Notes: a model not told the origin generated them from the sequence alone. A stretch of DNA of 39,632 bases from an uncultured Bacteroidales bacterium (GCA_903913645.1 CAIWMA010000414.1:1-39632), one strand, 5' to 3'; positions 24,595 to 34,413 are shown, counted from the first letter of the stretch. Program-made: numbers and translations.

Positions 24595-25227
24595 CTATTT
24601 CCTGATAACGCCTTCTTTCTTTAACTGATTCAGTAGTAAACGGGAATAGCCCTGGAACCAGCTTCTAAGATCCGTAGGATTGTAAGCATCAGATTGAATT
24701 GACCATAACATCTGATCTGATGCCAGATTGTAGAAATTGCTTTCGAGATAAAAAGTCCGGTTTGTAATGGTATATCCCTGCTCTTCGACGTAATCAAAAT
24801 AATATAGAGTATACCGGTTATAGCTTCCATAGAATGTATGTTCTACAGGATAATATGCAGTTGCCGGCTGGTAACTCTTGTCGGTCTTTACATCAAGCAA
24901 AGCAACCGTTAATACTCCGTCGCAACCTGTTTCCTCAATGGCTTTTACCAATTTTGCCCTGGTAAGAGTTGTATCGGCTGTAAATGATGAACTGAAAACA
25001 TCGCTGCTTTTCACAACCTTTTTACCACGGGATTCCAACACCTTGGCCAACTCATTTTCAACAGTAATTTTCGCATTGATGTCCCTGGCGAAAGCTAGGA
25101 CGAATACAGATTTAAAAGGTTCTTTGGGAATGGCTTCATGGTTAACCCACGAATGAGTTACCTGTTGCGATGGTGTACATGCTGATATCACTATAAGCAG
25201 CAGTGAAAGTATATTTATATATTTCAT
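24595..25227 (-). CDS. Predicted lipoprotein of unknown function
   Basis: About 210 residues; lipobox ISAC with Cys17 counted from the ATG at 25225-25227. I prefer this ATG over the upstream GTG at 25234-25236 because it starts directly before a good lipoprotein signal peptide. The mature part has an alpha/beta pattern (SVFVLAFARDINAKITVENELAKVLESRG then GCDGVLTVALLDV), similar in style to lipoproteins that share a DUF4136-like or GNA1162-like fold, and a Tyr-rich stretch (YGSYNRYTLYYFDYVEEQGYT). The upstream beta-barrel gene ends at 25237, ten bases before this ATG, so the two are coupled. Function unknown. Confidence 0.72.
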   Translation of the reverse strand: MKYINILSLLLIVISACTPSQQVTHSWVNHEAIPKEPFKSVFVLAFARDINAKITVENELAKVLESRGKKVVKSSDVFSSSFTADTTLTRAKLVKAIEETGCDGVLTVALLDVKTDKSYQPATAYYPVEHTFYGSYNRYTLYYFDYVEEQGYTITNRTFYLESNFYNLASDQMLWSIQSDAYNPTDLRSWFQGYSRLLLNQLKKEGVIRK

Positions 25228-25236
25228 CGCTGACAC

Positions 25237-25860
25237 TTATTTTATTTTAAAGATTAATCCACCATTAAACCCGAATGACCATATAGGCACATAGCCTGTT
25301 AGCCCAACCCCTGACCCTCCTGAACCCCAGAAGAAACTGCCTCCGGCACTTGTTATCGGAAACATAAAGTTGGTTTGGAGCCTGACCCCTATTTTTTCGC
25401 TGATCCTGATTTTTACCCCGGCATCAAATCCCATCGAAAATTTGGTTATGGTATTAAAGCTGCCGTCTTTTGAACCCAACCAGCCAGCACCAATGTTGAA
25501 CCCGGTAAAGGACATTACTTTATCATTCAGCGGAAATAAGCGTTGACCACCAATCATCATATAATTAACAGCCACATCTTTCGAAACGGTATTAAAGCCT
25601 CCGGTATGTGTCGAGTATGCCGTTGCATTGGTTTCATAACGGTAATAGGATATTTCAATAGCATTATACTGGCTGGGGGCAATAGTGAGTGCACCACCAT
25701 AAGTAAATCCATCGTTAATCCTGGCTTCGCCGTTGGTAATATGAACCGTGCTCCGGAAAGTATAACCAGCTATGGGAGTAAGTTCAACAGATTGAGCTAT
25801 TGAGGCTAAAGCGAATGCCACCAGCAAAAGACTGGCCAGAACAATAGTTTTTCTTTTCAT
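25237..25860 (-). CDS. Outer-membrane beta-barrel protein
   Basis: A 207-residue protein with a signal peptide (1-22, ending SIAQ) and a body of alternating hydrophobic strands, Gly- and aromatic-rich (VELTPIAGYTF at the start, WSFGFNGGLIFKIK at the end). The last residues have the aromatic/hydrophobic alternation of a final barrel strand. This fits the small OmpW/OmpA-like barrel class of Bacteroidota, about eight strands; no closer family can be named. It is followed within 10 bases by a lipoprotein gene, so the pair probably acts together in the outer membrane. Confidence 0.72.
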   Translation of the reverse strand: MKRKTIVLASLLLVAFALASIAQSVELTPIAGYTFRSTVHITNGEARINDGFTYGGALTIAPSQYNAIEISYYRYETNATAYSTHTGGFNTVSKDVAVNYMMIGGQRLFPLNDKVMSFTGFNIGAGWLGSKDGSFNTITKFSMGFDAGVKIRISEKIGVRLQTNFMFPITSAGGSFFWGSGGSGVGLTGYVPIWSFGFNGGLIFKIK

Positions 25861-25984
25861 GGTTACAGTATTTAATTAAATTATTTAAAACCTCCAATTT
25901 CAACTGGAAGACGAACACCAAAACCACAAATACAACACCATAGTTTACAAAACAAAATAAGTAATTGTTTCTATCAGAAGACTA

Positions 25985-27409
25985 TTATTTTGCATTCCAT
26001 CCACCTCCAAGTGCTTTAAATAAATTAACTACAGCAATATTTTGCTGAGTTTGTGTTGCAGATTCATTTATCTGAGCACTGAACAGATTATCCTGCTGGT
26101 TCAGCAATTCAATGTAATCGGAGTAGCCGTCGTCGTACCTCCTCTGCGTGAGAACGAATGCCTTGGAAGCAGCTGTAAGTGCTGTTAAATATGCTTCATG
26201 CTCTTGTTCATTTAATCGGATTGATGCAAGTGCATTGTCAACTTCCGAAAAAGCATTCAATACCGTTGCCTGATATTGGTAGCAATATTGCTGCGTACGG
26301 AACTTTTGAGCTTCAACACGGTTCTTGTTTTTCCCGAATTCGAAGATCGGCCCTACGAGATTTCCCCCGATTCCAAACGCAAGTGAAGCCGGGTCAACAA
26401 TAGAACTCAATTGTGGAGTTGCTACCCCGAATAAACCTGTAAGATTTAATGACGGAAAACGCATGGCTGTCGCTACTCCAATCTGTTCAGTCTGCGCAAT
26501 GAGGGTTTGTTCAGCAGCAATAATATCGGGCCTGCGCTGTAAAAGATCAGAGGGGATACCAGCAGGAATTACAGGAGGTAAATTCTGGGAATAAATGTCT
26601 GATCCCCGCTTTATTGGACCTGGTGCTTGTCCTGTTAAAACCCGCAATGCATTTTGTGCCTGAATAATCTGGGCTTCAGCATTAGGAATAACAGCCTGTG
26701 CGAGAGCCAGCTGTTGCTCAGCCTGCAACTTGTCTAATTCAGATACATATCCTTTGCTGAATCTTTCGGATATCATTTTTAAGGATTCGGTCCGTGATTG
26801 AACTGTATTTTTGGCAATTTCCAAACGGTGATCCTCATTACGCAGATTAAAATAAAGAGTAGCTGTTTCAGCAATAAGACTAACACGTACAGCCTGGGCA
26901 TTATTTTCGGAAGATAAAAACTGTGCCCAGTCCGATCGCTTCTGATGGCGAAGCTTTCCGAACAAATCTATTTCCCAGCTCATTGTGGCTAAACCACTAT
27001 AAACCTGTTTGTTAATACCAACACCAGCTCTTTGTGCATTATCACCTAAGTCGTTGATACCTGCTTTAACATTGTAATTAAATGAAGGATACATGCCCGC
27101 TTTGGAAATGCCGTATGTGGCGCGTGCTTCTTCAACACGGGAGATGGCAGATAACAAATCCAGGTTGCTTTTCAGTACGGTTTGAATAAGATTTGTAAGC
27201 TCGGGATCTTTATACACTTCAGTCCATGCGATAAGTGCAAGAGAATCTTTGATCGCAGAAGAGTCGAGAACAACTGTAGAAACCGCAACAGTTGAGTCAC
27301 CACCGGTATAAGCAGTGTTTGCCTGCATGGCAGGACGGCTATACCTGGGCCCGACAAGGCATGATGTAAGTATTGTTAAAAGTATAATTACACTTAGTAT
27401 CTTTTTCAT
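25985..27409 (-). CDS. Outer-membrane efflux lipoprotein, NodT/OprM family
   Basis: A 474-residue outer-membrane channel of a tripartite pump. Lipobox LTSC with Cys17, followed by VGPRYSRP, a typical OprM/CusC start. The two helical repeats are marked by WTEVYKDPELTNLIQTVLKSN (about 62-82) and the second copy around LLQRRPDIIAAEQTLIAQTEQIG. The C-terminus (DNLFSAQINESATQTQQNIAVVNLFKALGGGWN) is also characteristic. Its start is one base after the stop of the RND permease gene, so it is translationally coupled. It is the third gene of the MFP, RND, OMF operon. Confidence 0.94.
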   Translation of the reverse strand: MKKILSVIILLTILTSCLVGPRYSRPAMQANTAYTGGDSTVAVSTVVLDSSAIKDSLALIAWTEVYKDPELTNLIQTVLKSNLDLLSAISRVEEARATYGISKAGMYPSFNYNVKAGINDLGDNAQRAGVGINKQVYSGLATMSWEIDLFGKLRHQKRSDWAQFLSSENNAQAVRVSLIAETATLYFNLRNEDHRLEIAKNTVQSRTESLKMISERFSKGYVSELDKLQAEQQLALAQAVIPNAEAQIIQAQNALRVLTGQAPGPIKRGSDIYSQNLPPVIPAGIPSDLLQRRPDIIAAEQTLIAQTEQIGVATAMRFPSLNLTGLFGVATPQLSSIVDPASLAFGIGGNLVGPIFEFGKNKNRVEAQKFRTQQYCYQYQATVLNAFSEVDNALASIRLNEQEHEAYLTALTAASKAFVLTQRRYDDGYSDYIELLNQQDNLFSAQINESATQTQQNIAVVNLFKALGGGWNAK

Positions 27410-27410
27410 A

Positions 27411-30400
27411 TTACTTGCCCTCCTCAGTTTTAATTACTTCAGGTACAACTTGTTTCTTTTTACCCATACTTTCAATCATTACAAACAGCGCAGGAATGGA
27501 TAATACGCCCAGAATAGTAGCGACCAACATTCCGCTGAATACCGCCATTCCCATTACGATGCGTGCCTGAGAACCAGCTCCAACTGCGGTAAGAAGTGGT
27601 GTAACACCCAGAATAAAAGCAAATGCCGTCATAAGGATAGGGCGGAAACGCAATTTGGCTGATGCCAATGCTGCTTCAAACAGGGGAACACCCTTTTCCT
27701 GCTCAGTTTTGGCAAATTCAACAATCAGAATTGCATTTTTAGCAGCAAGCCCAATCAGCATGATCAACCCGATTTGTGCGAATACATTTAACACGTAAGC
27801 ATCGTTAGTAAACCTTGCCAGAAACAATCCGAGAAATGCACCGAAAACGGCAAAAGGAGTGCCCAGTAATACACTGAAAGGAAGTTTCCAGCTTTCGTAT
27901 TGAGCTGCAAGTATCAGGAAAACGAATACCAGGGCCATTATAAACACTGAACTGCTTCCGGGTGCATGTTTCTCCTGGTACGACATGTTAATGTAGTCGT
28001 AGCTCATAGTCGACGGCAGAACTTCTTTAGCAACTTCCTCCAGTGCTGACATTGCCTGCGCACTGCTGTATCCCTCGGCAGGTTCTCCGCCAATTTCGGC
28101 CGCACGGAAAAGGTTAAGTCGGTTGGTAAAATCGGGACCTTTTATCTTGGTAACTGTAACCAAGGTTGAAAGCGGCACCATTTCACCATCATTGTTTTTA
28201 ACTGACATTTGCTGCAAAGCATCAGGATTTAAACGGTCCTGCCCCTCCGCCTGGAGGAATACTTTATACTGTCTTCCAAAACGGTTGAAATCATTCACAT
28301 AATTGGCACCCAGAAATGCACCAAGAGCCTCGGTGACTGTTGTAACAGTTACTCCGAGTTTCATAGCTTTTTCGTTATCAATCTCAAGTTTATACTGCGG
28401 GGAACCTGCATTAAATGTAGAATAAACTCTTTTGATTTCGGGCCGTTTCTGCGCAGCAGCAATAAAAGCCTGTGTTTGTTGCTGCAGGTACTGTGGAGTA
28501 TTGCCTCCCCTGTCCTGTAGCATCATACTAAAACCTGCTGCCGCTCCCAGGCCCTGTATAGCCGGTGGTCCGAACGCCATAACAGTTGCATTGGTAATTT
28601 CGGCCCCGAATATCTTATTTAGCTTATCTGCCAGTTGTTTTGCAGTCAGTTTTCTTTCTTCCCAGGGTTTTAACGATACAAAAATAAATCCGTTGGAAGG
28701 TAAATTTGAACCGGTCAGCAAACTGAATCCATTGATAGTTGTATATGCTTTAAGAGATTCTTCCTTTGCCAGGATCGCCTCAACTTTGCGTGTAACTTCA
28801 TCGGTTCGTTGTATAGACGAAGCTGGCGGAGTACCTACGTTTACAAGTAAATAGCCCATATCTTCTTCAGGAACAAACCCTGATGGAACCTTTAATCCCA
28901 GAAGCCCTGCAATTACAATCACAACCACAAGCAAGCCGACAACACGGAACGATTTACGGGCAAAAAACCCTGCGCCACTAATATATTTGTTCGTTAGGCT
29001 CCCGAAAACTTTGTTAAAACCAAGGTAAAATTTAGGCAATAATCCCTTTTGCTGATCGAGAGGTTTGGTAGGTTTGAGAAGCATTGCACATAAAGCAGGG
29101 CTGAGCGACAAAGCACTGAAAGCCGAGAAAGCAACTGAAACTGCAATGGTTAATGCAAATTGCTGGTAAAATCTGCCAGTTATACCAGGCGTCATAGCAA
29201 CAGGAACAAACACTGCAATTAAAATAAGTGCAATGGCCATAACCGGGCCCGAAACTTCCTTCATAGCCTGCAGGGTAGCATCTTTTGGTGATTTGCCATG
29301 CTCTATATGATGCATGACTGCCTCCACCACTACAATGGCATCATCGACCACTATTCCGATAGCAAGAACAAGACCCAGCAACGAAAGTGTATTAATAGAG
29401 AACCCCAGTAACGGGAATACGGCTATAGCACCCATCAGTGAAACCGGCACTGTGATAAGGGGAATCAGGGTGGCTCTCCAGTTTTGGAGGAAAACAAAAA
29501 CCACAAGAATTACGAGAATAATTGCCTCAAACAGTGTTTTAATAATATCATCTATACCGGCAGTAATGGCAAGAGTTGTATCGAGTGATTCCTGGTATTC
29601 GATATCTTTAGGAAACCGTTGCGACATTTCTTCCATTACTGCCTTTGCATTTTTAGCTACTTCCAGTCCATTACTGCCTGGCATCTGATATATAGCTATG
29701 GCAGTGGCCGGCTGTCCGTTTCTGCGGGAAGTAGTGCTGTAGTTTTCTGTTCCCAGTTCAATGCGCGAAATATCGCCAAGCAATACCTGCGACCCATCTT
29801 TTTTGCTTCTTACAATAATTTTAGAAAATTGTTGTTCGGTTACCAGTCGATCCTGCAATGCAGCACTGTAAGTAAATTCGGTTCCAGCTGGAGCAGGTTC
29901 TGCACCAAATTTTCCACCAGGGCTTATCATGTTCTGAGAGTTCAGGGCATTTTTTACATCGGCAACGGTGACACCAAGTTTACTCATCAGACTGGCTTTC
30001 AACCAGATTCGCATAGAGTAATCACTTCCAAAAAGCGAAACGTCTCCCACACCTTTGATTCTGGCAAGGGCATCAACTATATTAATACTGGCATAATTGT
30101 TCAGGAACTTCGCATCGTATTTAGGATTTTTGGAAGTAACCGTAAAAAGTAACATAGGAAAAGACAAGGATTTCTTGATCGAAACCCCTGTTTGCTTCAC
30201 ACTCTGAGGAAGAAAAGGTTCTGCCTGCTTTTCCTTGTTCTGTGTGAGCATATTGGCATTATCAAGATCGGTTCCCACATCAAAGGTTACTTCAATAGAA
30301 CACGCTCCATCGGATGTGTTAATTGATTTCATGTATAGCATATTTTCCACCCCATTTACTTTCTGTTCGATAGGTGTGGCAATAGCCTGTTCAACATTTA

Positions 30401-30563
30401 ACGCATTTGCACCTGTAAAGTTGGTAGTAATTTTTACCATTGGCGGGACAATATCGGGGTATTGTGCCACAGGGGTTTTTTGCATTGCAAGGTAACCGAG
30501 CATCACAATAATGATGCTAATTACCATGGCAACTATTGGTCTACGAACGAAAAATTCTCCCAT
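27411..30563 (-). CDS. RND multidrug efflux permease, AcrB/MexB (HAE1) type
   Basis: A 1050-residue inner-membrane proton antiporter, the same length as AcrB. It begins MGEFFVRRPIVAMVISI as AcrB homologues do. The proton-relay pair is Asp407/Asp408 in GIVVDDAIVVVEAV, and the TM10 Lys is kept (GLAAKNAILIVEFAK). The porter and funnel domains are complete (GVGDVSLFG, SPGGKFGAEPAPAGTEF, PPAIQGLGAAAGF). Twelve membrane helices are expected. The permease works with the upstream adaptor lipoprotein (18 bases away) and the downstream OprM-like channel. Typical substrates of this class are antibiotics, dyes and detergents; none can be named here. Confidence 0.96.
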   Translation of the reverse strand: MGEFFVRRPIVAMVISIIIVMLGYLAMQKTPVAQYPDIVPPMVKITTNFTGANALNVEQAIATPIEQKVNGVENMLYMKSINTSDGACSIEVTFDVGTDLDNANMLTQNKEKQAEPFLPQSVKQTGVSIKKSLSFPMLLFTVTSKNPKYDAKFLNNYASINIVDALARIKGVGDVSLFGSDYSMRIWLKASLMSKLGVTVADVKNALNSQNMISPGGKFGAEPAPAGTEFTYSAALQDRLVTEQQFSKIIVRSKKDGSQVLLGDISRIELGTENYSTTSRRNGQPATAIAIYQMPGSNGLEVAKNAKAVMEEMSQRFPKDIEYQESLDTTLAITAGIDDIIKTLFEAIILVILVVFVFLQNWRATLIPLITVPVSLMGAIAVFPLLGFSINTLSLLGLVLAIGIVVDDAIVVVEAVMHHIEHGKSPKDATLQAMKEVSGPVMAIALILIAVFVPVAMTPGITGRFYQQFALTIAVSVAFSAFSALSLSPALCAMLLKPTKPLDQQKGLLPKFYLGFNKVFGSLTNKYISGAGFFARKSFRVVGLLVVVIVIAGLLGLKVPSGFVPEEDMGYLLVNVGTPPASSIQRTDEVTRKVEAILAKEESLKAYTTINGFSLLTGSNLPSNGFIFVSLKPWEERKLTAKQLADKLNKIFGAEITNATVMAFGPPAIQGLGAAAGFSMMLQDRGGNTPQYLQQQTQAFIAAAQKRPEIKRVYSTFNAGSPQYKLEIDNEKAMKLGVTVTTVTEALGAFLGANYVNDFNRFGRQYKVFLQAEGQDRLNPDALQQMSVKNNDGEMVPLSTLVTVTKIKGPDFTNRLNLFRAAEIGGEPAEGYSSAQAMSALEEVAKEVLPSTMSYDYINMSYQEKHAPGSSSVFIMALVFVFLILAAQYESWKLPFSVLLGTPFAVFGAFLGLFLARFTNDAYVLNVFAQIGLIMLIGLAAKNAILIVEFAKTEQEKGVPLFEAALASAKLRFRPILMTAFAFILGVTPLLTAVGAGSQARIVMGMAVFSGMLVATILGVLSIPALFVMIESMGKKKQVVPEVIKTEEGK

Positions 30564-30581
30564 GATATATGCTTTCTAAAG

Positions 30582-31748
30582 TTATTTGGTAGGTGCTGTT
30601 TTTTGGCCGGGAATACCAGGTTGCCAGTCTGTCTGTTTCGGAGTTATGACGGTGCCATTTCTCAACAATTGGGTTCCTCCTAAAGCGATTTTGTCACCAG
30701 CTGTCAAACCGTCCTCAACAACGTAAGCATCTTTAAAGGTTGGCCCTGTTGTAATTATTTTCATCTGCACTTTGCTGCTGTCGCCTAGTATATATACCTG
30801 GCTGATTCCCTGCATTTCAATAACAGCACGTTGAGGTATAAGCAAAGCTTTATTCCTGACATCAGTTACCACGAGTACTTTTACATATTGCCCTGGCCGA
30901 AGCAACTTTTCGGGATTTGGGAATGACGCTTCAAATGTCATAGCGCCAGTGGTAGGGTCAATCTCCCTGTCCACAATACTTAGCTGTCCGATGTGCGGGT
31001 AAGTGGTTCCATCCGACAATTTTAATGTAATGGATTTACCTGCCCCTTTAAGACTTGAATTTTCGGTGGTAATTGCCCTGAATATCCGGAGATATTCCTG
31101 CTCACTGATGGTGAATCTCACTCTTATCTTACTCAAATCGGATATCGTATTCAGGATTGACATAAGCCCTGGCTTGGTATAATCACCCACTCTCACTTTG
31201 GATATTCCAATAAGTCCACTGATTGGCGCAGTAATCCTGCAATATCCCAGTTCTATTTTAGCATTATTGAGGCTTGCTTCAGCAGCTTCAATACTTGCTT
31301 TCGCAGCATCGTAAGTAGATCTGGCTGCAACAAGTTCACGCTGACTAACTGCATTAATTTTTGAAAGAGGTTCTATCATATCGAGATCCGACTTAGCTTT
31401 GGCCATATTAGCCTGGGCCTGTGCCAAAGAACCTTTTGCAACATCCACTTTGTTTTGAAAAGGCAGCGGATCGATAGTATATAACAATTGTCCCTTGTTA
31501 ACAAGGTTTCCTTCCTGGAAATTAAGACTTTCAATAGTACCATCAACCCGTGGGTTAATCTGGATGTCAGCTTCACCATAGGTTTGCCCGGTATATTCCG
31601 ATTCGAGGCGGACATCCTGTTGCACAACAGCTAAAACCGGTACTTCAAGGGCAGCAGCTGAAGGTAAAGTTTTTTTACCGCAGGAGTAAATCAGGAACAT
31701 TACCGGCAATACCAGTAGAAATGTAATTGTCTTTTTCATATTAATCAT
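30582..31748 (-). CDS. RND efflux adaptor lipoprotein, AcrA/MexA type
   Basis: A 388-residue periplasmic adaptor. Codon 4 (ATG at 31737-31739) is a likely true start, since MKKTITFLLVLPVMFLIYSC is then a normal lipoprotein signal with Cys20. Barrel-sandwich halves are marked by INPRVDGTIESLNFQEGNLVNKGQLLYTIDP and YCRITAPISGLIGISKVRVGDY; between them lies the alpha-hairpin, and the C-terminal domains continue through LRPGQYVKVLV. First gene of the second efflux operon; no regulator gene is adjacent, and I found no convincing -7 element in the 490-base region upstream. Confidence 0.94.
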   Translation of the reverse strand: MINMKKTITFLLVLPVMFLIYSCGKKTLPSAAALEVPVLAVVQQDVRLESEYTGQTYGEADIQINPRVDGTIESLNFQEGNLVNKGQLLYTIDPLPFQNKVDVAKGSLAQAQANMAKAKSDLDMIEPLSKINAVSQRELVAARSTYDAAKASIEAAEASLNNAKIELGYCRITAPISGLIGISKVRVGDYTKPGLMSILNTISDLSKIRVRFTISEQEYLRIFRAITTENSSLKGAGKSITLKLSDGTTYPHIGQLSIVDREIDPTTGAMTFEASFPNPEKLLRPGQYVKVLVVTDVRNKALLIPQRAVIEMQGISQVYILGDSSKVQMKIITTGPTFKDAYVVEDGLTAGDKIALGGTQLLRNGTVITPKQTDWQPGIPGQKTAPTK

Positions 31749-32241
31749 TTTTAAACAATTGTAGTAAGGGCATGTTTTGGTTATAGATAAAGTTGCAAAA
31801 ATTGAGATTTAAAGCAATATGCCTGAAAATATCTGCTGATTCAATACTGACAGATAACCCTTTAACTCTATAGTGTATGGAACTGAAGGACTACAAACTG
31901 AAATGAAAAAGCAGGGTAAAAAGTTTAAATCAGATAAATTAATTTAAAAATCAATTCAAAGATAAAAAAGATAAAATAGATTTTAGACTTTACAACCTCA
32001 AAAAAACAAAAAAAAGTGTTCGCTTGGATTTGTTGTATTAAAAGACATAAGACAATTATGTTTTTTAGGTTACCGTTTCTTTTAAACTAAACAGTGATTT
32101 AGGTTCGCAAAACACATTTTGAAAGAGTAAATTTAAATTCCAGGTACCAGAATAATCAAAAAAACAGATTAATTTCCGGTTTGCAAAATTGATTTTAGGA
32201 TATTATTCTGTATAGAAAAAGTGCTCCCTCTCTCCGGAGCT
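31749..32241. other. Intergenic stretch, AT-rich, no gene seen
   Basis: This 493-base gap should hold the promoter of the second efflux operon, but no TAnnTTTG match at a sensible distance was found. The only clear element is the terminator of the ion-channel gene at 32216-32240. Confidence 0.6.
32216..32240 (-). terminator. Terminator of the ion-channel gene
   Basis: On the minus strand GCTCC (32240-32236) pairs with GGAGC (32227-32223) around an 8-base loop, then AC and a run of five T. It starts directly after the stop codon at 32242. Confidence 0.7.
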
Positions 32242-32952
32242 TCATTCTGATTTTTCCCGATCTCCCTGCATCAATAATTTACCAATCAGGAATGCAATGA
32301 TTATCGCCACATATAATTGCCCGGTAATAGAGATAAAGTAAGCCAATGTCTGTGTTTCCTGTATACGCGGGGTAATGTCGCCGTAACCTACGGTGGACAT
32401 CGTGATAAAACTATAATAGAGAAAATTTACAAAATCAGGACGTTGAATGTAATCCGGGAAGTTATACGCATCGGGATAAATCTGATAGAAGGCTGATGAA
32501 AGACAGGCCCCGATAATTCCGGCCAGCAAGTAGATATTTATTGAAGTTATAAGTACATTTACATTGACGGCGGCAGATTTTGAAATGAATTTTACAAGGA
32601 AAGTCATAACAAATATGAAGAAAAATACAATGAAGCCTAGTTTCACCAAATCGATAAAAATTGAATCAATTCCAGCCGGTTTAAGCCAGATCAAAAAGAT
32701 CATTGAGATTACAATTATTCTTAAAAGACGCTTATGTGATTCCTTTACTCTGGCCACAATCATACTTTGGATAAACAGGAAACTCATCGTTATAACAAAG
32801 ATAATTTCATAAAGCATGCCATTGCCCGAAAAAGCGGGTAGTACCATTGTCAGAATTGTGGATAAAAGTAAAAGCAGGAAACGATTCCGCTCTATCCAAT
32901 CTAAGGTTTTCTTATAATGTTGGTTTACCATTAATTGTGGAATAGGTTTCAA
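32242..32952 (-). CDS. Potassium-channel-like protein with TVGYGD filter
   Basis: A 236-residue membrane protein. The selectivity filter TVGYGD lies at residues 187-192, preceded by a pore helix (VNFLYYSFITMS) and followed by a last helix at about 198-218. Before them are five hydrophobic segments (about 23-40, 45-64, 77-92, 98-121 and 131-153), giving a 6-TM, one-pore layout. No S4 row of regularly spaced arginines and no cytosolic RCK/TrkA or cyclic-nucleotide domain is visible, so gating is unknown; four copies would be needed for a channel. The gene begins 48 bases after the AI-2E family gene on the same strand, so the two are probably co-transcribed. Confidence 0.88.
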   Translation of the reverse strand: MKPIPQLMVNQHYKKTLDWIERNRFLLLLLSTILTMVLPAFSGNGMLYEIIFVITMSFLFIQSMIVARVKESHKRLLRIIVISMIFLIWLKPAGIDSIFIDLVKLGFIVFFFIFVMTFLVKFISKSAAVNVNVLITSINIYLLAGIIGACLSSAFYQIYPDAYNFPDYIQRPDFVNFLYYSFITMSTVGYGDITPRIQETQTLAYFISITGQLYVAIIIAFLIGKLLMQGDREKSE

Positions 32953-33000
32953 GTATGTTTTTACAAAAATTAAAAAGGAAATATGCTACCCAACGCTTTG

Positions 33001-34068
33001 TTATTCAAGTTCTTCAGTATTATTTGAGTTAATCCATCCGACAAATAACTTATATCCCAGCGACATTACAATCGCACCGGTAAAGAGCCCGATAAAGCCA
33101 GAAAACATAAATCCACCAATAACTCCGATGAATATCACAAGCATTGGAACCGGCGCGCCCTTACCAAGTAAAATAGGTTTCAGAATGTTGTCGGACAAGC
33201 CTGCGACTATCAATAATATGGTCCAGATTATTGCCGGCAGAAGTTCTTTCACAGAAAACATATATGCTATTATAGGCACCGTAATAAAGAATAATGGCAA
33301 TTGAAGGACGCCCAAAACAAATACCAGCAAAGTCCATATCCCGGCATAAGGAATACCTGCCAGCATGAATAATATGCCATTAAGTAAAGCCAGTATAAGA
33401 GCTACACCAATTACTCCTTTTACAACGTTACCAACTGTTTTCATTGTCATATCAGCATATTCATCGCCCTGATCACCAGCTACTTTCCTGAAAAATTTCC
33501 GGATAAATTCGCCTGCTTCTCCAAAAACTAAAATTATAGCTGCGATTATTAGCGATACCATAATCTGGACCACTCCGCTGGCGGCACTGAAAATCCCCTT
33601 CCCAACCGTACTCCCCACAACTATAAGTTGGTCTTTGTATTTCATTGCAGTTTGCATCAGGTTATCAGATGCATTTTGCCATATTTCATAAAGCTTTTCT
33701 CCTATAATCGGCCATTCTTTAACTTTTTCGGTTGGCGGTGGTATTGTGAGCATGCCATTATCAAAGCTTACCTTCAGTGCTTTAACTTCCCTGAAAAGAG
33801 AATCTATAAGCAGCCAGGTGGGAATAAAGAATAAGGCAAGGATAGAAATTACAATAATTGCTGAAGCCAGTTTCGGCCTTCCGCCCAGTTTAACTGTCAT
33901 CATTTTGTGCAATGGATGCAGCGCCATGGCGAGTATTACGCTCCACAGAATGATGCTGGTAAAAGGGTACATTATTGCCAGACACCAACCTACGATCAGT
34001 ATAAGAATAAACAACCTGATTGTTGTGTCGTAAACGGAATTGTTTGAAGATTGATTTTTCATAATCAT
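33001..34068 (-). CDS. AI-2E/PerM (UPF0118) family transporter
   Basis: A 355-residue polytopic membrane protein. Hydrophobic pairs at the N-terminus (LFILILIVGWCLAIMYPFTS and IILWSVILAMALHPLHKMM), a soluble middle part around residues 85-150, and a second set of helices to the C-terminus fit the PerM family. Signature phrases are visible: LPLFFITVPIIAYMFSVKE, GLSDNILKPILLGKGAPVPM and FIGVIGGFMFSGFIGLFTGAIV. Family members export AI-2 in one case and act as Na+/H+ antiporters in others, so the substrate is open; the ion-channel neighbour makes an ion-related role worth considering. A short palindromic stretch (GTACTGGTAC near 34098-34107) lies upstream. Confidence 0.9.
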   Translation of the reverse strand: MIMKNQSSNNSVYDTTIRLFILILIVGWCLAIMYPFTSIILWSVILAMALHPLHKMMTVKLGGRPKLASAIIVISILALFFIPTWLLIDSLFREVKALKVSFDNGMLTIPPPTEKVKEWPIIGEKLYEIWQNASDNLMQTAMKYKDQLIVVGSTVGKGIFSAASGVVQIMVSLIIAAIILVFGEAGEFIRKFFRKVAGDQGDEYADMTMKTVGNVVKGVIGVALILALLNGILFMLAGIPYAGIWTLLVFVLGVLQLPLFFITVPIIAYMFSVKELLPAIIWTILLIVAGLSDNILKPILLGKGAPVPMLVIFIGVIGGFMFSGFIGLFTGAIVMSLGYKLFVGWINSNNTEELE

Positions 34069-34413
34069 TAAAATTTTGGATCGCTACCATTACCGAGTAC
34101 TGGTACTTATAATAATGCATTTATAGGCTTTACTTAAGTTCAAATTTCTAAAAAAATAATTTGTTTTGCAAAAAAATATCATTTGCCCCGCCGCAAGTGG
34201 TTGGTCTGGGGAAAACTCCAATGCACAAGGTGAAAGAGGTGTCGCCACAAGTGATGAGAATTAAGCATTGAAGCTATTAAATTTTAAACTTCCCCTATTT
34301 TCAACTTTGTTCCATATAAATTGTAAACCCGCGATTCTTTTTATTTACTTTGTCTAATCTTTTACCAAATTTTCTGAACGCTTCAAAATTCTTTTCTTTA
34401 TAAAAACAAAATT
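34069..34413. other. Divergent promoter region with a GC-rich patch
   Basis: This 345-base gap separates the minus-strand AI-2E gene and the plus-strand porin gene. In an otherwise AT-rich sequence, 34182-34260 is GC-rich and contains two near-copies of an 11-mer, CGCCGCAAGTG (34189-34199) and CGCCACAAGTG (34243-34253). Its minus strand has short open frames with no known family. No clear promoter was assigned. Confidence 0.5.

Noticed and set aside
29619..30152. 177-codon frame antisense to the second RND permease
   Set aside because: Full overlap with a certain gene and no motif.
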